Assembly (NCBI GenBank): GCA_964450725.1
Contig: CAYVGO010000016.1
Coordinates: 1 to 39,628 of the forward strand
Length of the DNA: 39,628 nucleotides
Reading direction: 5' to 3'
DNA from: CAYVGO01 sp964450725
GTDB taxonomy: Bacteria; Bacteroidota; Bacteroidia; Bacteroidales; UBA932
The notes below the pieces were generated by a model. That model was not told the DNA's origin. It did no database searches and saw nothing but the letters and a program-made list of their open reading frames with translations. The position numbers were made by a program, and so were the translations under genes. Positions 8,512 to 17,050 of the stretch are shown in pieces; position 1 is the first letter of the stretch, and every line of letters begins with the position of its first letter.

Positions 8512-9144
8512 ATGGAATTAACAGTTTATAATACAGCAGGAGAAGCCACCAGTAAAAAAGTCGTATTAGAAGATGCAGTATTTGCGATAAAACCTAACGA
8601 CCATGCGGTATATTTAGAAATTAAGCAACTACTTGCGAATCGAAGACAGGGAACTCACAAATCCAAACAACGCGCAGAAGTGGCATATAGTACCAAAAAA
8701 ATTAAAAGACAAAAAGGTACAGGAGGTGCACGTGCCGGAAGTATTAAATCACCGGTGTTTGTAGGAGGAGGTAGGGTTTTTGGACCAACGCCTCGAGATT
8801 ACAGTCATAAGTTAAATAAAAAAATTAAACGTATTGCTCGATTAAGTGCATTAAGTTATAAACTCTCAGACCAAAAAATAATGGTTGTAGAAGATTTTAA
8901 CTTTGAAACTCCTAAGACTAAAGATTTTATAAAAATCAATAAAAGTTTAGTGCCGGATGCAAAGAGAATATTATTCGTACTTCCGGAACTTAATAGAAAT
9001 ATATATTTATCATCACGAAATATACAAAAAACAATGGTAACCATTGCCAAAGATTTGAATACTTATGAGATTATGAAGGCATCAGATATGGTGATTACAG
9101 AATCGGCAGTTTCAGTTATCAATGAAATGTATAATTCTAAATAA
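8512..9144 (+). CDS. rplD: Ribosomal protein uL4
   Basis: This protein lines the peptide exit tunnel. It has 210 residues. The tunnel loop is recognisable (GTHKSK, KGTGGARAGS, GGGRVFGPTPRDY at about 45-105). In E. coli L4 autoregulates the S10 operon; the leader structure that mediates that is not evident here. It starts 4 nt after rplC. Confidence 0.98.
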   Translation: MELTVYNTAGEATSKKVVLEDAVFAIKPNDHAVYLEIKQLLANRRQGTHKSKQRAEVAYSTKKIKRQKGTGGARAGSIKSPVFVGGGRVFGPTPRDYSHKLNKKIKRIARLSALSYKLSDQKIMVVEDFNFETPKTKDFIKINKSLVPDAKRILFVLPELNRNIYLSSRNIQKTMVTIAKDLNTYEIMKASDMVITESAVSVINEMYNSK

Positions 9145-9155
9145 AATTTGATAAA

Positions 9156-9452
9156 ATGGCAAAAAATATTCTGATACAACCGATTGTTACGGAAAAAGTA
9201 AATATGCTGTCGGATAAATTTAATCGCTATGGTTTCATTGTTGACATGAACAGTAGTAAGATTGAAATTAAACGTACGGTAGAATTAATGTACGGTGTTA
9301 AAGTGATAGATGTAAACACCTCTATTTTGAGAGGGAAACCTAAAATGCGATATACCAAAGCAGGGATGCAAGTCGGTAGAAGCAATCATCGTAAAAAAGC
9401 CTTTGTAACACTTGCCAAAGGTGATGTGATAGATCATTATAAAAACCTCTAA
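9156..9452 (+). CDS. rplW: Ribosomal protein uL23
   Basis: This 50S protein (98 residues) sits at the tunnel exit and forms the main docking site for trigger factor and SRP. The motifs IQPIVTEK at the start and the V-DVNT region, followed by the GKPKR-like basic loop (RGKPKMRYTKAG), are typical. It lies 11 bp from rplD and 11 bp from rplB. Confidence 0.97.
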   Translation: MAKNILIQPIVTEKVNMLSDKFNRYGFIVDMNSSKIEIKRTVELMYGVKVIDVNTSILRGKPKMRYTKAGMQVGRSNHRKKAFVTLAKGDVIDHYKNL

Positions 9453-9463
9453 TGTAGAAAAAT

Positions 9464-10297
9464 ATGGCATTAAAGAAATTTAAACCGATTACTCCGGGTA
9501 CACGACATAAAATAATAGGTACATTTGATGATATTACTTGTACTACACCTGAAAAATCACTCTTGGCTCCTTTGAAAAAATCTGGAGGACGTAATAATTC
9601 AGGTAAAATGACTATGCGTTATATTGGAGGTGGGCATAAACGCAGATATAGAATTATTGATTTTAAAAGAGATAAAGATGGTGTTGTCGGAACAGTAAAA
9701 ACAATTGAATATGATCCTAATCGTAGCGCTAGGATTGCATTGGTTGCGTATGCTGATGGTGAAAAACGCTATATTGTGGCTCCACAATCTTTAACTGTAG
9801 GTCAAAAAATACAATCAGGTACAGGTATTGCTCCAGAGATTGGAAATACATTGTTTTTATCTGAAATACCTTTAGGAACAAATATTCACAATATTGAATT
9901 AGTACCGGGACAGGGAGCAAATATGGCACGTAGTGCGGGAACATTTGCGACATTGTTGGCAAGAGAAGGTAATCATGCTGTATTAAAGTTGCCATCAGGC
10001 GAGACACGTATGGTTTTGGTAAGTTGTAGGGCTACTGTGGGTGTAGTTTCTAATCCTGATCATGGCTTGGAAAAACATGGAAAAGCAGGACGTAAACGCT
10101 GGTTAGGAAGACGGCCGAGAGTGCGTGGTGTAGCGATGAACCCTGTAGATCACCCAATGGGAGGAGGCGAAGGAAAAGCTTCCGGAGGACATCCTCGCTC
10201 TCGTAAAGGATTATTAGCAAAAGGTTTAAAAACCCGAAATCCGAAAAAGAATACATCTTCAATGATTATTTCTAAAAAGCAAACGAAAAAAGTATAA
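9464..10297 (+). CDS. rplB: Ribosomal protein uL2
   Basis: This protein is required for subunit association and the peptidyl-transferase fold. It has 277 residues. The N-terminal KKFKPITPGTR and the C-terminal loop RGVAMNPVDHPMGGGEGK are near-invariant; the His in VDHPMGGG corresponds to the functionally important E. coli His229. Its position between rplW and rpsS is canonical. Confidence 0.98.
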   Translation: MALKKFKPITPGTRHKIIGTFDDITCTTPEKSLLAPLKKSGGRNNSGKMTMRYIGGGHKRRYRIIDFKRDKDGVVGTVKTIEYDPNRSARIALVAYADGEKRYIVAPQSLTVGQKIQSGTGIAPEIGNTLFLSEIPLGTNIHNIELVPGQGANMARSAGTFATLLAREGNHAVLKLPSGETRMVLVSCRATVGVVSNPDHGLEKHGKAGRKRWLGRRPRVRGVAMNPVDHPMGGGEGKASGGHPRSRKGLLAKGLKTRNPKKNTSSMIISKKQTKKV

Positions 10298-10316
10298 ATT
10301 CTAAGAGACAAATAAT

Positions 10317-10583
10317 ATGAGTCGTTCGTTAAAAAAAGGACCTTTTATAGAGCCGAAACTTGAGCGTAAAATTTTGGCTATGAATCAAAGTAATAAAAAA
10401 AATGTTGTGAAAACATGGTCAAGAGCAAGTATGATTTCTCCTGATTTTGTGGGGCATACTGTGGCTGTTCATAATGGAAACAAATTTATACCTGTTTATA
10501 TTAGTGAAAATATGGTGGGACATAAATTAGGTGAGTTTGCACCTACCCGAATTTTCAAAGGTCATGCAGGTAATCGTAAATAA
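10317..10583 (+). CDS. rpsS: Ribosomal protein uS19
   Basis: This 30S head protein contacts the A-site finger bridge. It has 88 residues. SRSLKKGPF at the start, the TWSRAS(M)I motif and the ending LGEFAPTRIFKGHAG are conserved. Gaps of 19 bp and 16 bp to its neighbours put it inside the same transcript. Confidence 0.98.
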   Translation: MSRSLKKGPFIEPKLERKILAMNQSNKKNVVKTWSRASMISPDFVGHTVAVHNGNKFIPVYISENMVGHKLGEFAPTRIFKGHAGNRK

Positions 10584-10599
10584 AAACGGATAATATCAA

Positions 10600-11010
10600 A
10601 TGGGAAAGACTAAACAAAAAGAAGTTGCTATATGGCAACAAGAAGAAGCAAGAGCGATATTACGCGATTGTCCCAGTTCTCCTCGTAAAATGCGGTTGGT
10701 TGTTAATGCCATAAGAGGGATAGAAGTTCATAAAGCGTTAGGTATTTTGCGTTACACTAAAAATCATGCTTCTATAGCATTAGGTCGTTTATTGAAATCA
10801 GCAATTTCTAATTGGGAACAAAAAAACTTGTCAGACAAAAGTGCCTTAGACAAGGGATTGGTTCACATAAAAACCATCACTGTAGATGGCGGAAGAATGT
10901 TGAAGCGTTTATCTCCGGCTCCGCAAGGACGCGCTTACAGAATTAGAAAGCGTTCTAATCATGTAACAATAGTTTTAGATAAAAAAGAAATACAACAAAC
11001 AGTAGCATAA
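10600..11010 (+). CDS. rplV: Ribosomal protein uL22
   Basis: This protein lines the exit tunnel and its beta-hairpin is the site of many macrolide-resistance changes. It has 136 residues. The CPSSPRKMRLV segment and the hairpin LKRLSPAPQGRAYRIRKR are intact, without an obvious insertion. It is 3 bp from rpsC. Confidence 0.97.
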   Translation: MGKTKQKEVAIWQQEEARAILRDCPSSPRKMRLVVNAIRGIEVHKALGILRYTKNHASIALGRLLKSAISNWEQKNLSDKSALDKGLVHIKTITVDGGRMLKRLSPAPQGRAYRIRKRSNHVTIVLDKKEIQQTVA

Positions 11011-11013
11011 AAT

Positions 11014-11778
11014 ATGGGACAAAAAGTAAATCCGATAAGTAATCGTATTGGTATCATTCGAGGCTGGGACTCTAATTGGTTTGGAGGACAAAGTTACGCA
11101 GAGAAAATCGTAGAAGATACTAAAATACGAAATTATTTGAATGTTCGTTTATCGAAAGCAAGTTTATCTAAAATTGTTATAGAACGTACTCACAAAATTA
11201 TCACCGTAACCATTAGTACTGCACGGCCAGGGCTTATTATAGGAAAAGCAGGGCAAGAAGTTGATAAACTACGAGAAGAGTTAAAGAAAATTACTCAAAA
11301 AGAGGTACAAATCAATATTTTTGAAATAAAAAATCCTGAAGTTGATGCAGTGGTTGTAGCTAACAATATTGCTCGACAAATTGAAGGACGCATGCCTTAC
11401 AGAAGAGTAATTAAAACTGCCATTACTTCAGCCATTCGTGCTGGAGCTGAAGGTATTAAAGTCCAAATTTCAGGTCGACTTGGTGGAGCTGAAATGGCTC
11501 GCGCCGAAATTTATAAAGAAGGAAGAATTCCTTTACACACTTTTAGAGCAGACATAGATTATGCTTTAGGAGAAGCTTTGACTAAAGTAGGTTTGTTAGG
11601 TATAAAAGTTTGGATTTGTAGAGGTATGGTATATGGAAAGCGTGATTTAAGTTTAAACTTTGGAACACAAAGTAACTTTTCGACTTCCCAGCAACAAAGA
11701 GGAAGTGAGAGAGATAATAACCGTTCAAGGGGGCCAAGAAAAGGTGTGGGGTCAAATAAACCACGAAATAATCGTTAA
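11014..11778 (+). CDS. rpsC: Ribosomal protein uS3
   Basis: This 30S protein shapes the mRNA entry channel together with uS4 and uS5. It has 254 residues. MGQKVNPISNRIGI at the start, the KH-domain GLIIGKAGQEVDKL and the C-terminal RGMVYGKRDLS are diagnostic. Residues about 215-254 form a Gln/Arg/Asn-rich extension (QQQRGSERDNNRS) that is longer than the E. coli protein and probably disordered. Confidence 0.97.
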   Translation: MGQKVNPISNRIGIIRGWDSNWFGGQSYAEKIVEDTKIRNYLNVRLSKASLSKIVIERTHKIITVTISTARPGLIIGKAGQEVDKLREELKKITQKEVQINIFEIKNPEVDAVVVANNIARQIEGRMPYRRVIKTAITSAIRAGAEGIKVQISGRLGGAEMARAEIYKEGRIPLHTFRADIDYALGEALTKVGLLGIKVWICRGMVYGKRDLSLNFGTQSNFSTSQQQRGSERDNNRSRGPRKGVGSNKPRNNR

Positions 11779-11797
11779 CACAAACAAATTTTGAATT

Positions 11798-12220
11798 ATG
11801 TTACAACCTAAGAAAACAAAATATAGAAGAGTTCAAAAAGGAAAAATGAAAGGTAATGCACAGCGTGGTCATGAGTTGTGCTTTGGAACCTTTGCAATAA
11901 AAACTTTAGAATCTTGTTGGATTACAGGTCGCCAAATAGAAGCTGCACGTCAGGCAATTGTACGTTACATGAAAAGGGAAGGTCAAATGTGGATACGTAT
12001 TTTTCCGGATAAACCAATAACCAAAAAGCCGGCGGAGGTGCGTATGGGAAAAGGTAAGGGTGCACCGGAAGGTTTTGTAGCTCCGGTAACTCCGGGTAGA
12101 ATTTTATTTGAAATAGAAGGAGTTTCTTTTGATATTGCAAAAGAAGCATTGCGGTTAGGGGCACAAAAACTACCTGTTTCTACGAAATTTATAGTTCGAA
12201 GAGATTTTGTAATGTCGTAA
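11798..12220 (+). CDS. rplP: Ribosomal protein uL16
   Basis: This late-assembling 50S protein is near the A-site tRNA elbow. It has 140 residues. LQPKKTKYRR at the start and the MGKGKGAPEGFVAPV loop, which includes the Arg hydroxylation region in other species, are conserved. It is the last gene before the only large gap in the cluster (119 bp). Confidence 0.97.
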   Translation: MLQPKKTKYRRVQKGKMKGNAQRGHELCFGTFAIKTLESCWITGRQIEAARQAIVRYMKREGQMWIRIFPDKPITKKPAEVRMGKGKGAPEGFVAPVTPGRILFEIEGVSFDIAKEALRLGAQKLPVSTKFIVRRDFVMS

Positions 12221-12253
12221 TAATCAAAGAATTGGATAAAAGTATTTTTTTTC

Positions 12254-12289
12254 AATAAAAATGAATATCAAATAACTTTCATTTTTATT
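12254..12289. repeat. Perfect 12-bp inverted repeat between rplP and rpmC
   Basis: AATAAAAATGAA (12254-12265) is mirrored by TTCATTTTTATT (12278-12289) with a 12-nt loop. There is no U-tract on the 3' side of either strand, so it is not a normal terminator. The right arm overlaps the -33 region of the internal promoter, so it could act as an operator or as an RNA stem in read-through mRNA. Confidence 0.8.
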
Positions 12290-12307
12290 AAAAAAGTTGT
12301 ACCTTTG
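12277..12307 (+). promoter_or_regulatory. Internal promoter before rpmC
   Basis: TTTC (12277-12280), close to the TTTG consensus, is followed after 19 bp by TACCTTTG (12300-12307), a perfect -7 box. The sequence after it (CCGCTC) matches that after the str promoter (CCGCCC). It would let the spc-alpha half be transcribed independently of the str-S10 half. Confidence 0.75.
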
Positions 12308-12339
12308 CCGCTCGAAAAATCAAAAAAAGAAAAAACATT

Positions 12340-12537
12340 ATGTTGAAAGCATCTGTTATAAGAGAAATGACTGATAAGGAGATTGCGGATAAAATATCTT
12401 TAGAGGAAGATAATTTGCAGCGTATGAGAATGGAACATGCAATATCTCCGTTAGATAATCCTTCTAAATTGAGGATTTTAAAGAAAGATATAGCGAGATT
12501 GAAAACGATATTACATCTAAGAAATATTAAAGCATAG
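12340..12537 (+). CDS. rpmC: Ribosomal protein uL29
   Basis: This small helical protein at the tunnel exit, beside uL23, has 65 residues. The helix motif REMTDKEIADKI and the C-terminal NPSKLRILKKDIARLKTI match the family. It is the first gene downstream of the internal promoter and 11 bp before rpsQ. Confidence 0.95.
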   Translation: MLKASVIREMTDKEIADKISLEEDNLQRMRMEHAISPLDNPSKLRILKKDIARLKTILHLRNIKA

Positions 12538-12548
12538 AAAATAACGTT

Positions 12549-12806
12549 ATGGAAACAAGAGGATTAAGGAAAGAGAGGATCGGGATAGTTGTTAGCAATA
12601 AAATGAACAAATCTATAGTGGTAGCCGTAAAACGCAAGGTAAAGCATCCTATTTATGGTAAATTTGTTCACCGTACATCAAAGTTTGTGGCTCATGATGA
12701 AACAAATCAATGTAGTATTGGGGATACGGTTTTAATTATGGAAACCAGACCACTTAGTAAGACGAAAAATTGGCGTTTAGTAGAAATTCTTGAAAAAGTA
12801 AAATAG
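12549..12806 (+). CDS. rpsQ: Ribosomal protein uS17
   Basis: This is a primary 16S rRNA 5'-domain binder with an OB fold, 85 residues. The conserved GIVVSNKMNKSIVV strand and the METRPLSKTKNWRL motif are intact. It ends 2 bp before rplN. Confidence 0.97.
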   Translation: METRGLRKERIGIVVSNKMNKSIVVAVKRKVKHPIYGKFVHRTSKFVAHDETNQCSIGDTVLIMETRPLSKTKNWRLVEILEKVK

Positions 12807-12808
12807 TT

Positions 12809-13174
12809 ATGATACAGCAAGAGTCAAGGTTATTGGTTGCCGATAATAGTGGAGCCAAAGAAGTTTTATGTATTCGAGTACTTGGAGGTACTCGCCGTCG
12901 ATACGCTTCAGTAGGAGATAAGATTATTGTATCTATAAAATCTGTAACTCCAGGTGGAGATGCAAAAAAAGGTACAGTGTCTAAAGCTGTAGTGGTACGA
13001 ACAACTAAACCGGTAAGAAGACCTGATGGTTCTTACATTCGTTTTGATGTAAATTCATGTGTGTTATTAAATAATCAAGGAGAAATACGTGGAACACGTA
13101 TCTTTGGACCTGTACCTCGTGAACTTCGTGAAAACTATATGAAGATTGTGTCTTTAGCTCCGGAAGTATTATAA
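12809..13174 (+). CDS. rplN: Ribosomal protein uL14
   Basis: This subunit-interface protein contacts bL19 and silencing factor RsfS. It has 121 residues, essentially the universal length. MIQQESRLLVADNSGAKE and the ending KIVSLAPEVL are near-invariant. Confidence 0.98.
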   Translation: MIQQESRLLVADNSGAKEVLCIRVLGGTRRRYASVGDKIIVSIKSVTPGGDAKKGTVSKAVVVRTTKPVRRPDGSYIRFDVNSCVLLNNQGEIRGTRIFGPVPRELRENYMKIVSLAPEVL

Positions 13175-13189
13175 GTATTAGTAAAAGTT

Positions 13190-13516
13190 ATGAGCAAGGT
13201 AAAGTTAAAAATCAAGAAAAACGATTTAGTGCAAATTATATCGGGAGATGATAAGGGACAGAAAGGTCGTGTATTGGAAGTGTTGGTGGATAAACAACGT
13301 ATTATTGTAGAAGGTGTTGCTATGGTAAAAAAACATACAAAACCTAATGCGAAGAATACCCAAGGAGGTATTATTTCAAAAGAATCTTCTATCCATATTT
13401 CGAATGTGATGATTATTGACCCGAAGTTGAACAAGCCAACACGTATTGGACGCATGGTAGATTCTAACAATAAAATAGTTCGTTACGCTAAAAAATCAAA
13501 GGAGGTCATTAAATAA
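13190..13516 (+). CDS. rplX: Ribosomal protein uL24
   Basis: This is an initiator of 50S assembly, 108 residues. The KOW motif (GDDKGQKGRVLEV) lies at about 19-31. Its stop codon shares its last base with the start codon of rplE (13516), a 1-nt overlap that implies translational coupling. Confidence 0.97.
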   Translation: MSKVKLKIKKNDLVQIISGDDKGQKGRVLEVLVDKQRIIVEGVAMVKKHTKPNAKNTQGGIISKESSIHISNVMIIDPKLNKPTRIGRMVDSNNKIVRYAKKSKEVIK

Positions 13517-14133
13517 TGGCAAAACAGGAAAAAAAAGTTGAAAGTAAAGCAACCCAAGTATCTTCAAAAGAAGTTCAAGGTTCGGGATATATTCCGAGTT
13601 TAAAGTTGCTATATAAGAACGAAATTATACCTACAATGATGAAGGAATTTGGGTATAAAAATATTATGCAGGTGCCGAAACTACAAAAAATTACTTTAAA
13701 TCAAGGAATTGGTGGTGCAGTAGGAGATAAAAAACTTGCAGATACGGCACAAGCAGAATTAACTGCAATAAGTGGACAAAAAGCCATAGTGACACAATCT
13801 AAAAAAGATATTTCAAATTTTAAACTTCGAAAAGGTATGCCTATAGGAGTTAAAGTTACCTTAAGAGGGGATAGAATGTATGAGTTTTTAGAGAGGTTGA
13901 TTAAAATATCATTACCACGTATTCGAGATTTTCAAGGTATAAGTAGTAAATTAGATGGTCGTGGTAATTATAGTTTAGGAGTAAAAGAACAAATTATATT
14001 TCCGGAAATTGATATTGATAAAATTACAAAAATTATGGGCTTGGAAATATCCTTTTCTACAACTGCCAATACAGATAATGAAGCCTATTCATTATTGAAA
14101 TCATTTGGATTACCCTTTAAATCTCAATCATAA
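13516..14133 (+). CDS. rplE: Ribosomal protein uL5
   Basis: This 5S rRNA-binding protein of the central protuberance contacts P-site tRNA. It has 205 residues, compared with about 180 in E. coli. The extra length is a Lys/Gln/Ser-rich N-terminal tail (about residues 1-24) before the YIPSLKLLYKNEI start of the fold. The core motifs KLQKITLNQGIG and KLRKGMPIGVKVTLRG are present. The start is fixed by the overlap with rplX. Confidence 0.97.
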   Translation: MAKQEKKVESKATQVSSKEVQGSGYIPSLKLLYKNEIIPTMMKEFGYKNIMQVPKLQKITLNQGIGGAVGDKKLADTAQAELTAISGQKAIVTQSKKDISNFKLRKGMPIGVKVTLRGDRMYEFLERLIKISLPRIRDFQGISSKLDGRGNYSLGVKEQIIFPEIDIDKITKIMGLEISFSTTANTDNEAYSLLKSFGLPFKSQS

Positions 14134-14138
14134 AATTT

Positions 14139-14408
14139 ATGGCAAAAGAATCCATGAAAGCGCGTGAGGTAAAACGTGCAAAATTAGTAGCAAAATATGC
14201 CGCAAAAAGAAAACAATTAAAAGATGCGGGGGAATATGCTAAATTACATGAATTACCAAAAAATTCTTCGGCCGTTAGACTACATAATAGATGTATGTTA
14301 ACTGGTCGTCCGAAAGGATATATGAGAATTTTTGGAATCAGTAGAATACAATTTCGGGAAATGGCGAGTAAAGGTCTAATTCCAGGAATAAGAAAAGCAA
14401 GTTGGTAA
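14139..14408 (+). CDS. rpsN: Ribosomal protein uS14, zinc-independent long form
   Basis: This 30S head protein has 89 residues. It is the long C-minus form: it has a single Cys (HNRCMLTGRPKG) and no CxxC pair, unlike the 61-residue zinc form. The C-terminal GLIPGIRKASW is diagnostic. It lies 5 bp after rplE in the usual spc order. Confidence 0.97.
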   Translation: MAKESMKAREVKRAKLVAKYAAKRKQLKDAGEYAKLHELPKNSSAVRLHNRCMLTGRPKGYMRIFGISRIQFREMASKGLIPGIRKASW

Positions 14409-14431
14409 AATAATAATAGTAGATTTAAGTA

Positions 14432-14830
14432 ATGAATACTGATCCAATAGCAGATTTTTTAACTCGTATTCGTAATGCGAGCAAAGCAGGACACAAGATT
14501 GTTGATATTCCTGCTTCTAAAATAAAAAAACATATCACCAAGATACTACATGAAAAAGGGTATATCTTGAGTTATAAATTTGTAGAAGAGGAACCTCAAG
14601 GTACTATTAAAATAGCGTTAAAATACAGCATAGAAACAAAAGCACCAGCGATAAAATCTATACGTAGAATTAGTCGTCCGGGATTGAGAAGTTATGCATC
14701 TGTAGAAACTATGCCTAAAGTTTTAAATGGTTTAGGAATCGCAATACTTTCTACTTCTAAGGGTATAATGACAGATAAGGAGGCACGTACTTTAGGTGTG
14801 GGCGGTGAAGTATTATGTTATGTTTATTAA
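14432..14830 (+). CDS. rpsH: Ribosomal protein uS8
   Basis: This central-domain 16S rRNA binder has 132 residues. In E. coli it represses the spc operon. The start TDPIADFLTRIRNA and the C-terminal STSKGIMTDKEAR and GGEVLCYVY are conserved. Confidence 0.98.
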   Translation: MNTDPIADFLTRIRNASKAGHKIVDIPASKIKKHITKILHEKGYILSYKFVEEEPQGTIKIALKYSIETKAPAIKSIRRISRPGLRSYASVETMPKVLNGLGIAILSTSKGIMTDKEARTLGVGGEVLCYVY

Positions 14831-14852
14831 TTAAAATATCTCAGATAGAATT

Positions 14853-15413
14853 ATGTCAAGAATAGGCAAATTACCTGTAGACCTACCACAAGGAGTAAAA
14901 GTTTCTGTGTTGCAAGGAAATGTGGTTGTGGTGAAAGGACCTTTAGGAGAGTTACAACAAAAAGTAGATTCTTCTATTGAAGTTAAAGTAAATGAAAGTC
15001 AAGTAACAGTGGAAAGGCCCACAGACTTACCTCATCATAGATCAAAACACGGGTTATACCGATCTTTGATTAATAATATGGTAATAGGGGTATCAAAAGG
15101 TTATACAACAGAGCAACTTTTGATTGGTGTTGGTTATAAAGTGGAAGTGAAAGGTCAAGTTTTAGAGTTTAGTTTGGGTTATTCTCATGAAATACATTTC
15201 CAGATTCCCAAAGAAGTTAAAGCAACTGCTGTTGTGGAAAAAAAAGGAGACCCACCAAAGTTAACCTTAACGAGTATAGATAAACAATTGTTAGGCCTTG
15301 TTGCTGCAAAAGTTCGCTCATTCCGTAAGCCCGAACCATATAAAGGAAAAGGTATTCGTTTCGTTAATGAAATTGTAAGACGTAAAGCAGGTAAATCTGC
15401 AGGTAAGAAATAA
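14853..15413 (+). CDS. rplF: Ribosomal protein uL6
   Basis: This protein lies near the factor-binding site at the base of the L7/L12 stalk. It has 186 residues. The start MSRIGKLPVDLPQGV and the second-domain motif RKPEPYKGKGIRF are diagnostic. It ends with a short basic tail. Confidence 0.97.
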   Translation: MSRIGKLPVDLPQGVKVSVLQGNVVVVKGPLGELQQKVDSSIEVKVNESQVTVERPTDLPHHRSKHGLYRSLINNMVIGVSKGYTTEQLLIGVGYKVEVKGQVLEFSLGYSHEIHFQIPKEVKATAVVEKKGDPPKLTLTSIDKQLLGLVAAKVRSFRKPEPYKGKGIRFVNEIVRRKAGKSAGKK

Positions 15414-15435
15414 AATATAAGTAAATAGACACAAT

Positions 15436-15798
15436 ATGAAACTTACAAAAACAGCAAGAAGATTACGTATAAGACATAGGATTCGTCGAGTGATTAATGG
15501 TACGGCTGAGTGTCCAAGGCTTTCCGTTTTTCGTAGCAATGCCGAAATTTATGTGCAAGCCATTGACGATGTACAAGGAGTTACTTTGTCGAATGCAAAC
15601 TCAAAAGATAAATCATTACTTTCTGAAAAAGTTGGAAAAACAAAAGTGGAAATGTCTGCAATGGTTGGAAAATTAATTGCGGAACGTCTCAAAGAAAAGG
15701 GAATTTCGAAAGTTGTCTTTGACAGAGGTGGATATTTGTATCATGGACGTATTAAGAGTTTGGCAGAAGGAGCACGTGAAGCAGGTTTAATATTTTAA
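15436..15798 (+). CDS. rplR: Ribosomal protein uL18
   Basis: This is a 5S rRNA-binding protein, 120 residues. RLSVFRSNAEIYVQ, VFDRGGYLYHGRIKSLAEGAREAGL and the terminal Phe match the bacterial family. It ends 10 bp before rpsE. Confidence 0.97.
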   Translation: MKLTKTARRLRIRHRIRRVINGTAECPRLSVFRSNAEIYVQAIDDVQGVTLSNANSKDKSLLSEKVGKTKVEMSAMVGKLIAERLKEKGISKVVFDRGGYLYHGRIKSLAEGAREAGLIF

Positions 15799-15808
15799 AA
15801 TTATTATT

Positions 15809-16324
15809 ATGGCATTAAACATAAGAAAAGTAAAAACTACAGATATAGAATTGAAAGACCGGTTAGTCGCTGTGCGTCGTGTTACGAAAGTTACGAAAGG
15901 TGGTCGCCATTTCAGTTTTGCAGCAATTGTAGTAGTTGGTGATGAAAATGGAGTTATAGGTTATGGTTTAGGAAAAGCGAATGAAGTGCAAACGGCAATA
16001 TCTAAAGGTATTGAAGATGCAAAGAAAAATTTGGTAAAAGTACCTATTTATAAAGGAACAATACCACATCAACAAGAAAGTAAATTTGGCGGTGCCAGAG
16101 TATTTTTAAAACCAGCAGCTCCGGGTACGGGAATTAAAGCAGGAGGTGCGATGCGTGCAGTTTTGGAGAGTGTAGGGGTGCATGATGTATTGGCTAAATC
16201 CAAAGGATCGTCCAATCCTCATAACTTAGTGAAGGCAACTGTACAAGCACTCTTAGAACTTCGTGATGCACACTTGATTAGTAGTGTACGAGGAATATCT
16301 TTGGATAAAGTATTTAATGGTTAA
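15809..16324 (+). CDS. rpsE: Ribosomal protein uS5
   Basis: This 30S fidelity protein (site of ram and spectinomycin mutations) has 171 residues. The double-stranded RNA-binding fold (RLVAVRRVTKVTKGGRHF) and the C-terminal domain motifs (GTGIKAGGAMRAVLE) are intact. The spectinomycin loop (TKVTKGGR) shows no deletion. It is followed by an unusually long 69-bp gap before rpmD. Confidence 0.98.
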   Translation: MALNIRKVKTTDIELKDRLVAVRRVTKVTKGGRHFSFAAIVVVGDENGVIGYGLGKANEVQTAISKGIEDAKKNLVKVPIYKGTIPHQQESKFGGARVFLKPAAPGTGIKAGGAMRAVLESVGVHDVLAKSKGSSNPHNLVKATVQALLELRDAHLISSVRGISLDKVFNG

Positions 16325-16393
16325 AACAATAAGTTGAATAACTTTATATCATTTAGATACATAAGTTTACTCAGCCTTTAGTAAAAAACATAT

Positions 16394-16573
16394 ATGAAAC
16401 AGTTGAAAGTAACACAAGTAAAAGGGACAGTTCGTTGCACGGAAAAACAAAAAAGTACTTTGAAAATTTTGAAGTTAGGTAAAATAGGTCGAGCAGTTAC
16501 TCTTAATAATACGTCAGAAATTTTAGGGCAAATTAAGGCCATTAGTCATCTTGTCAAAGTAGAAAACGCATAG
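16394..16573 (+). CDS. rpmD: Ribosomal protein uL30
   Basis: This 59-residue gene is read from an ATG at 16394 to TAG at 16571-16573. The start MKQLKVTQVKGTV, the centre LKLGKIGRAV and the ending ISHLVKVENA match bacterial uL30, and the gene sits at its canonical place between rpsE and rplO. uL30 binds 23S rRNA near 5S rRNA and is non-essential in some bacteria. The central LGLRRI consensus appears as LKLGKI, a mild divergence. Confidence 0.93.
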   Translation: MKQLKVTQVKGTVRCTEKQKSTLKILKLGKIGRAVTLNNTSEILGQIKAISHLVKVENA

Positions 16574-16603
16574 TATTGACGATATAAAATAAAATAATTC
16601 AAT

Positions 16604-17050
16604 ATGAAACTACATACATTGCAACCTGCAAAAGGTGCTACACATAAAGAAAAAAGAATTGGAAGGGGAGAAGGTTCCGGCCATGGAGGTACTTCAACAA
16701 GAGGACATAAAGGTGCTCAGTCTCGTTCAGGTTATTCTCGGAAAAAAGGTTTTGAGGGAGGTCAAATGCCTTTACAGAGGCGCTTACCCAAATTTGGATT
16801 TAAAAATCCTACAAGAGTGGAATATAAGGCTATTAATTTGGATATTATAGAACAATTAGTGGTAAAGCACAACTTAACTTCTATTACTCCTGAAGTTTTG
16901 GTGCAATATGGGTTGGTGTCTCCAAAAGATTTAATAAAAGTTTTAGCAAAAGGGGTTTTAACAAAAAAGGTAGATGTTCACGTTCACGCATTTTCAGAGT
17001 CTGCGAAAAATGCGATTGAAAAATTGTCTGGGACCGCAGTTGTATTATAA
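16604..17050 (+). CDS. rplO: Ribosomal protein uL15
   Basis: This late 50S assembly protein has 148 residues. The glycine-rich RIGRGEGSGHGGTSTRGHKGAQ segment and the MPLQRRLPKFGF motif are diagnostic. The last bases of the gene (17036 onward) belong to the 55-bp sequence duplicated across the assembly gap. Confidence 0.97.
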   Translation: MKLHTLQPAKGATHKEKRIGRGEGSGHGGTSTRGHKGAQSRSGYSRKKGFEGGQMPLQRRLPKFGFKNPTRVEYKAINLDIIEQLVVKHNLTSITPEVLVQYGLVSPKDLIKVLAKGVLTKKVDVHVHAFSESAKNAIEKLSGTAVVL

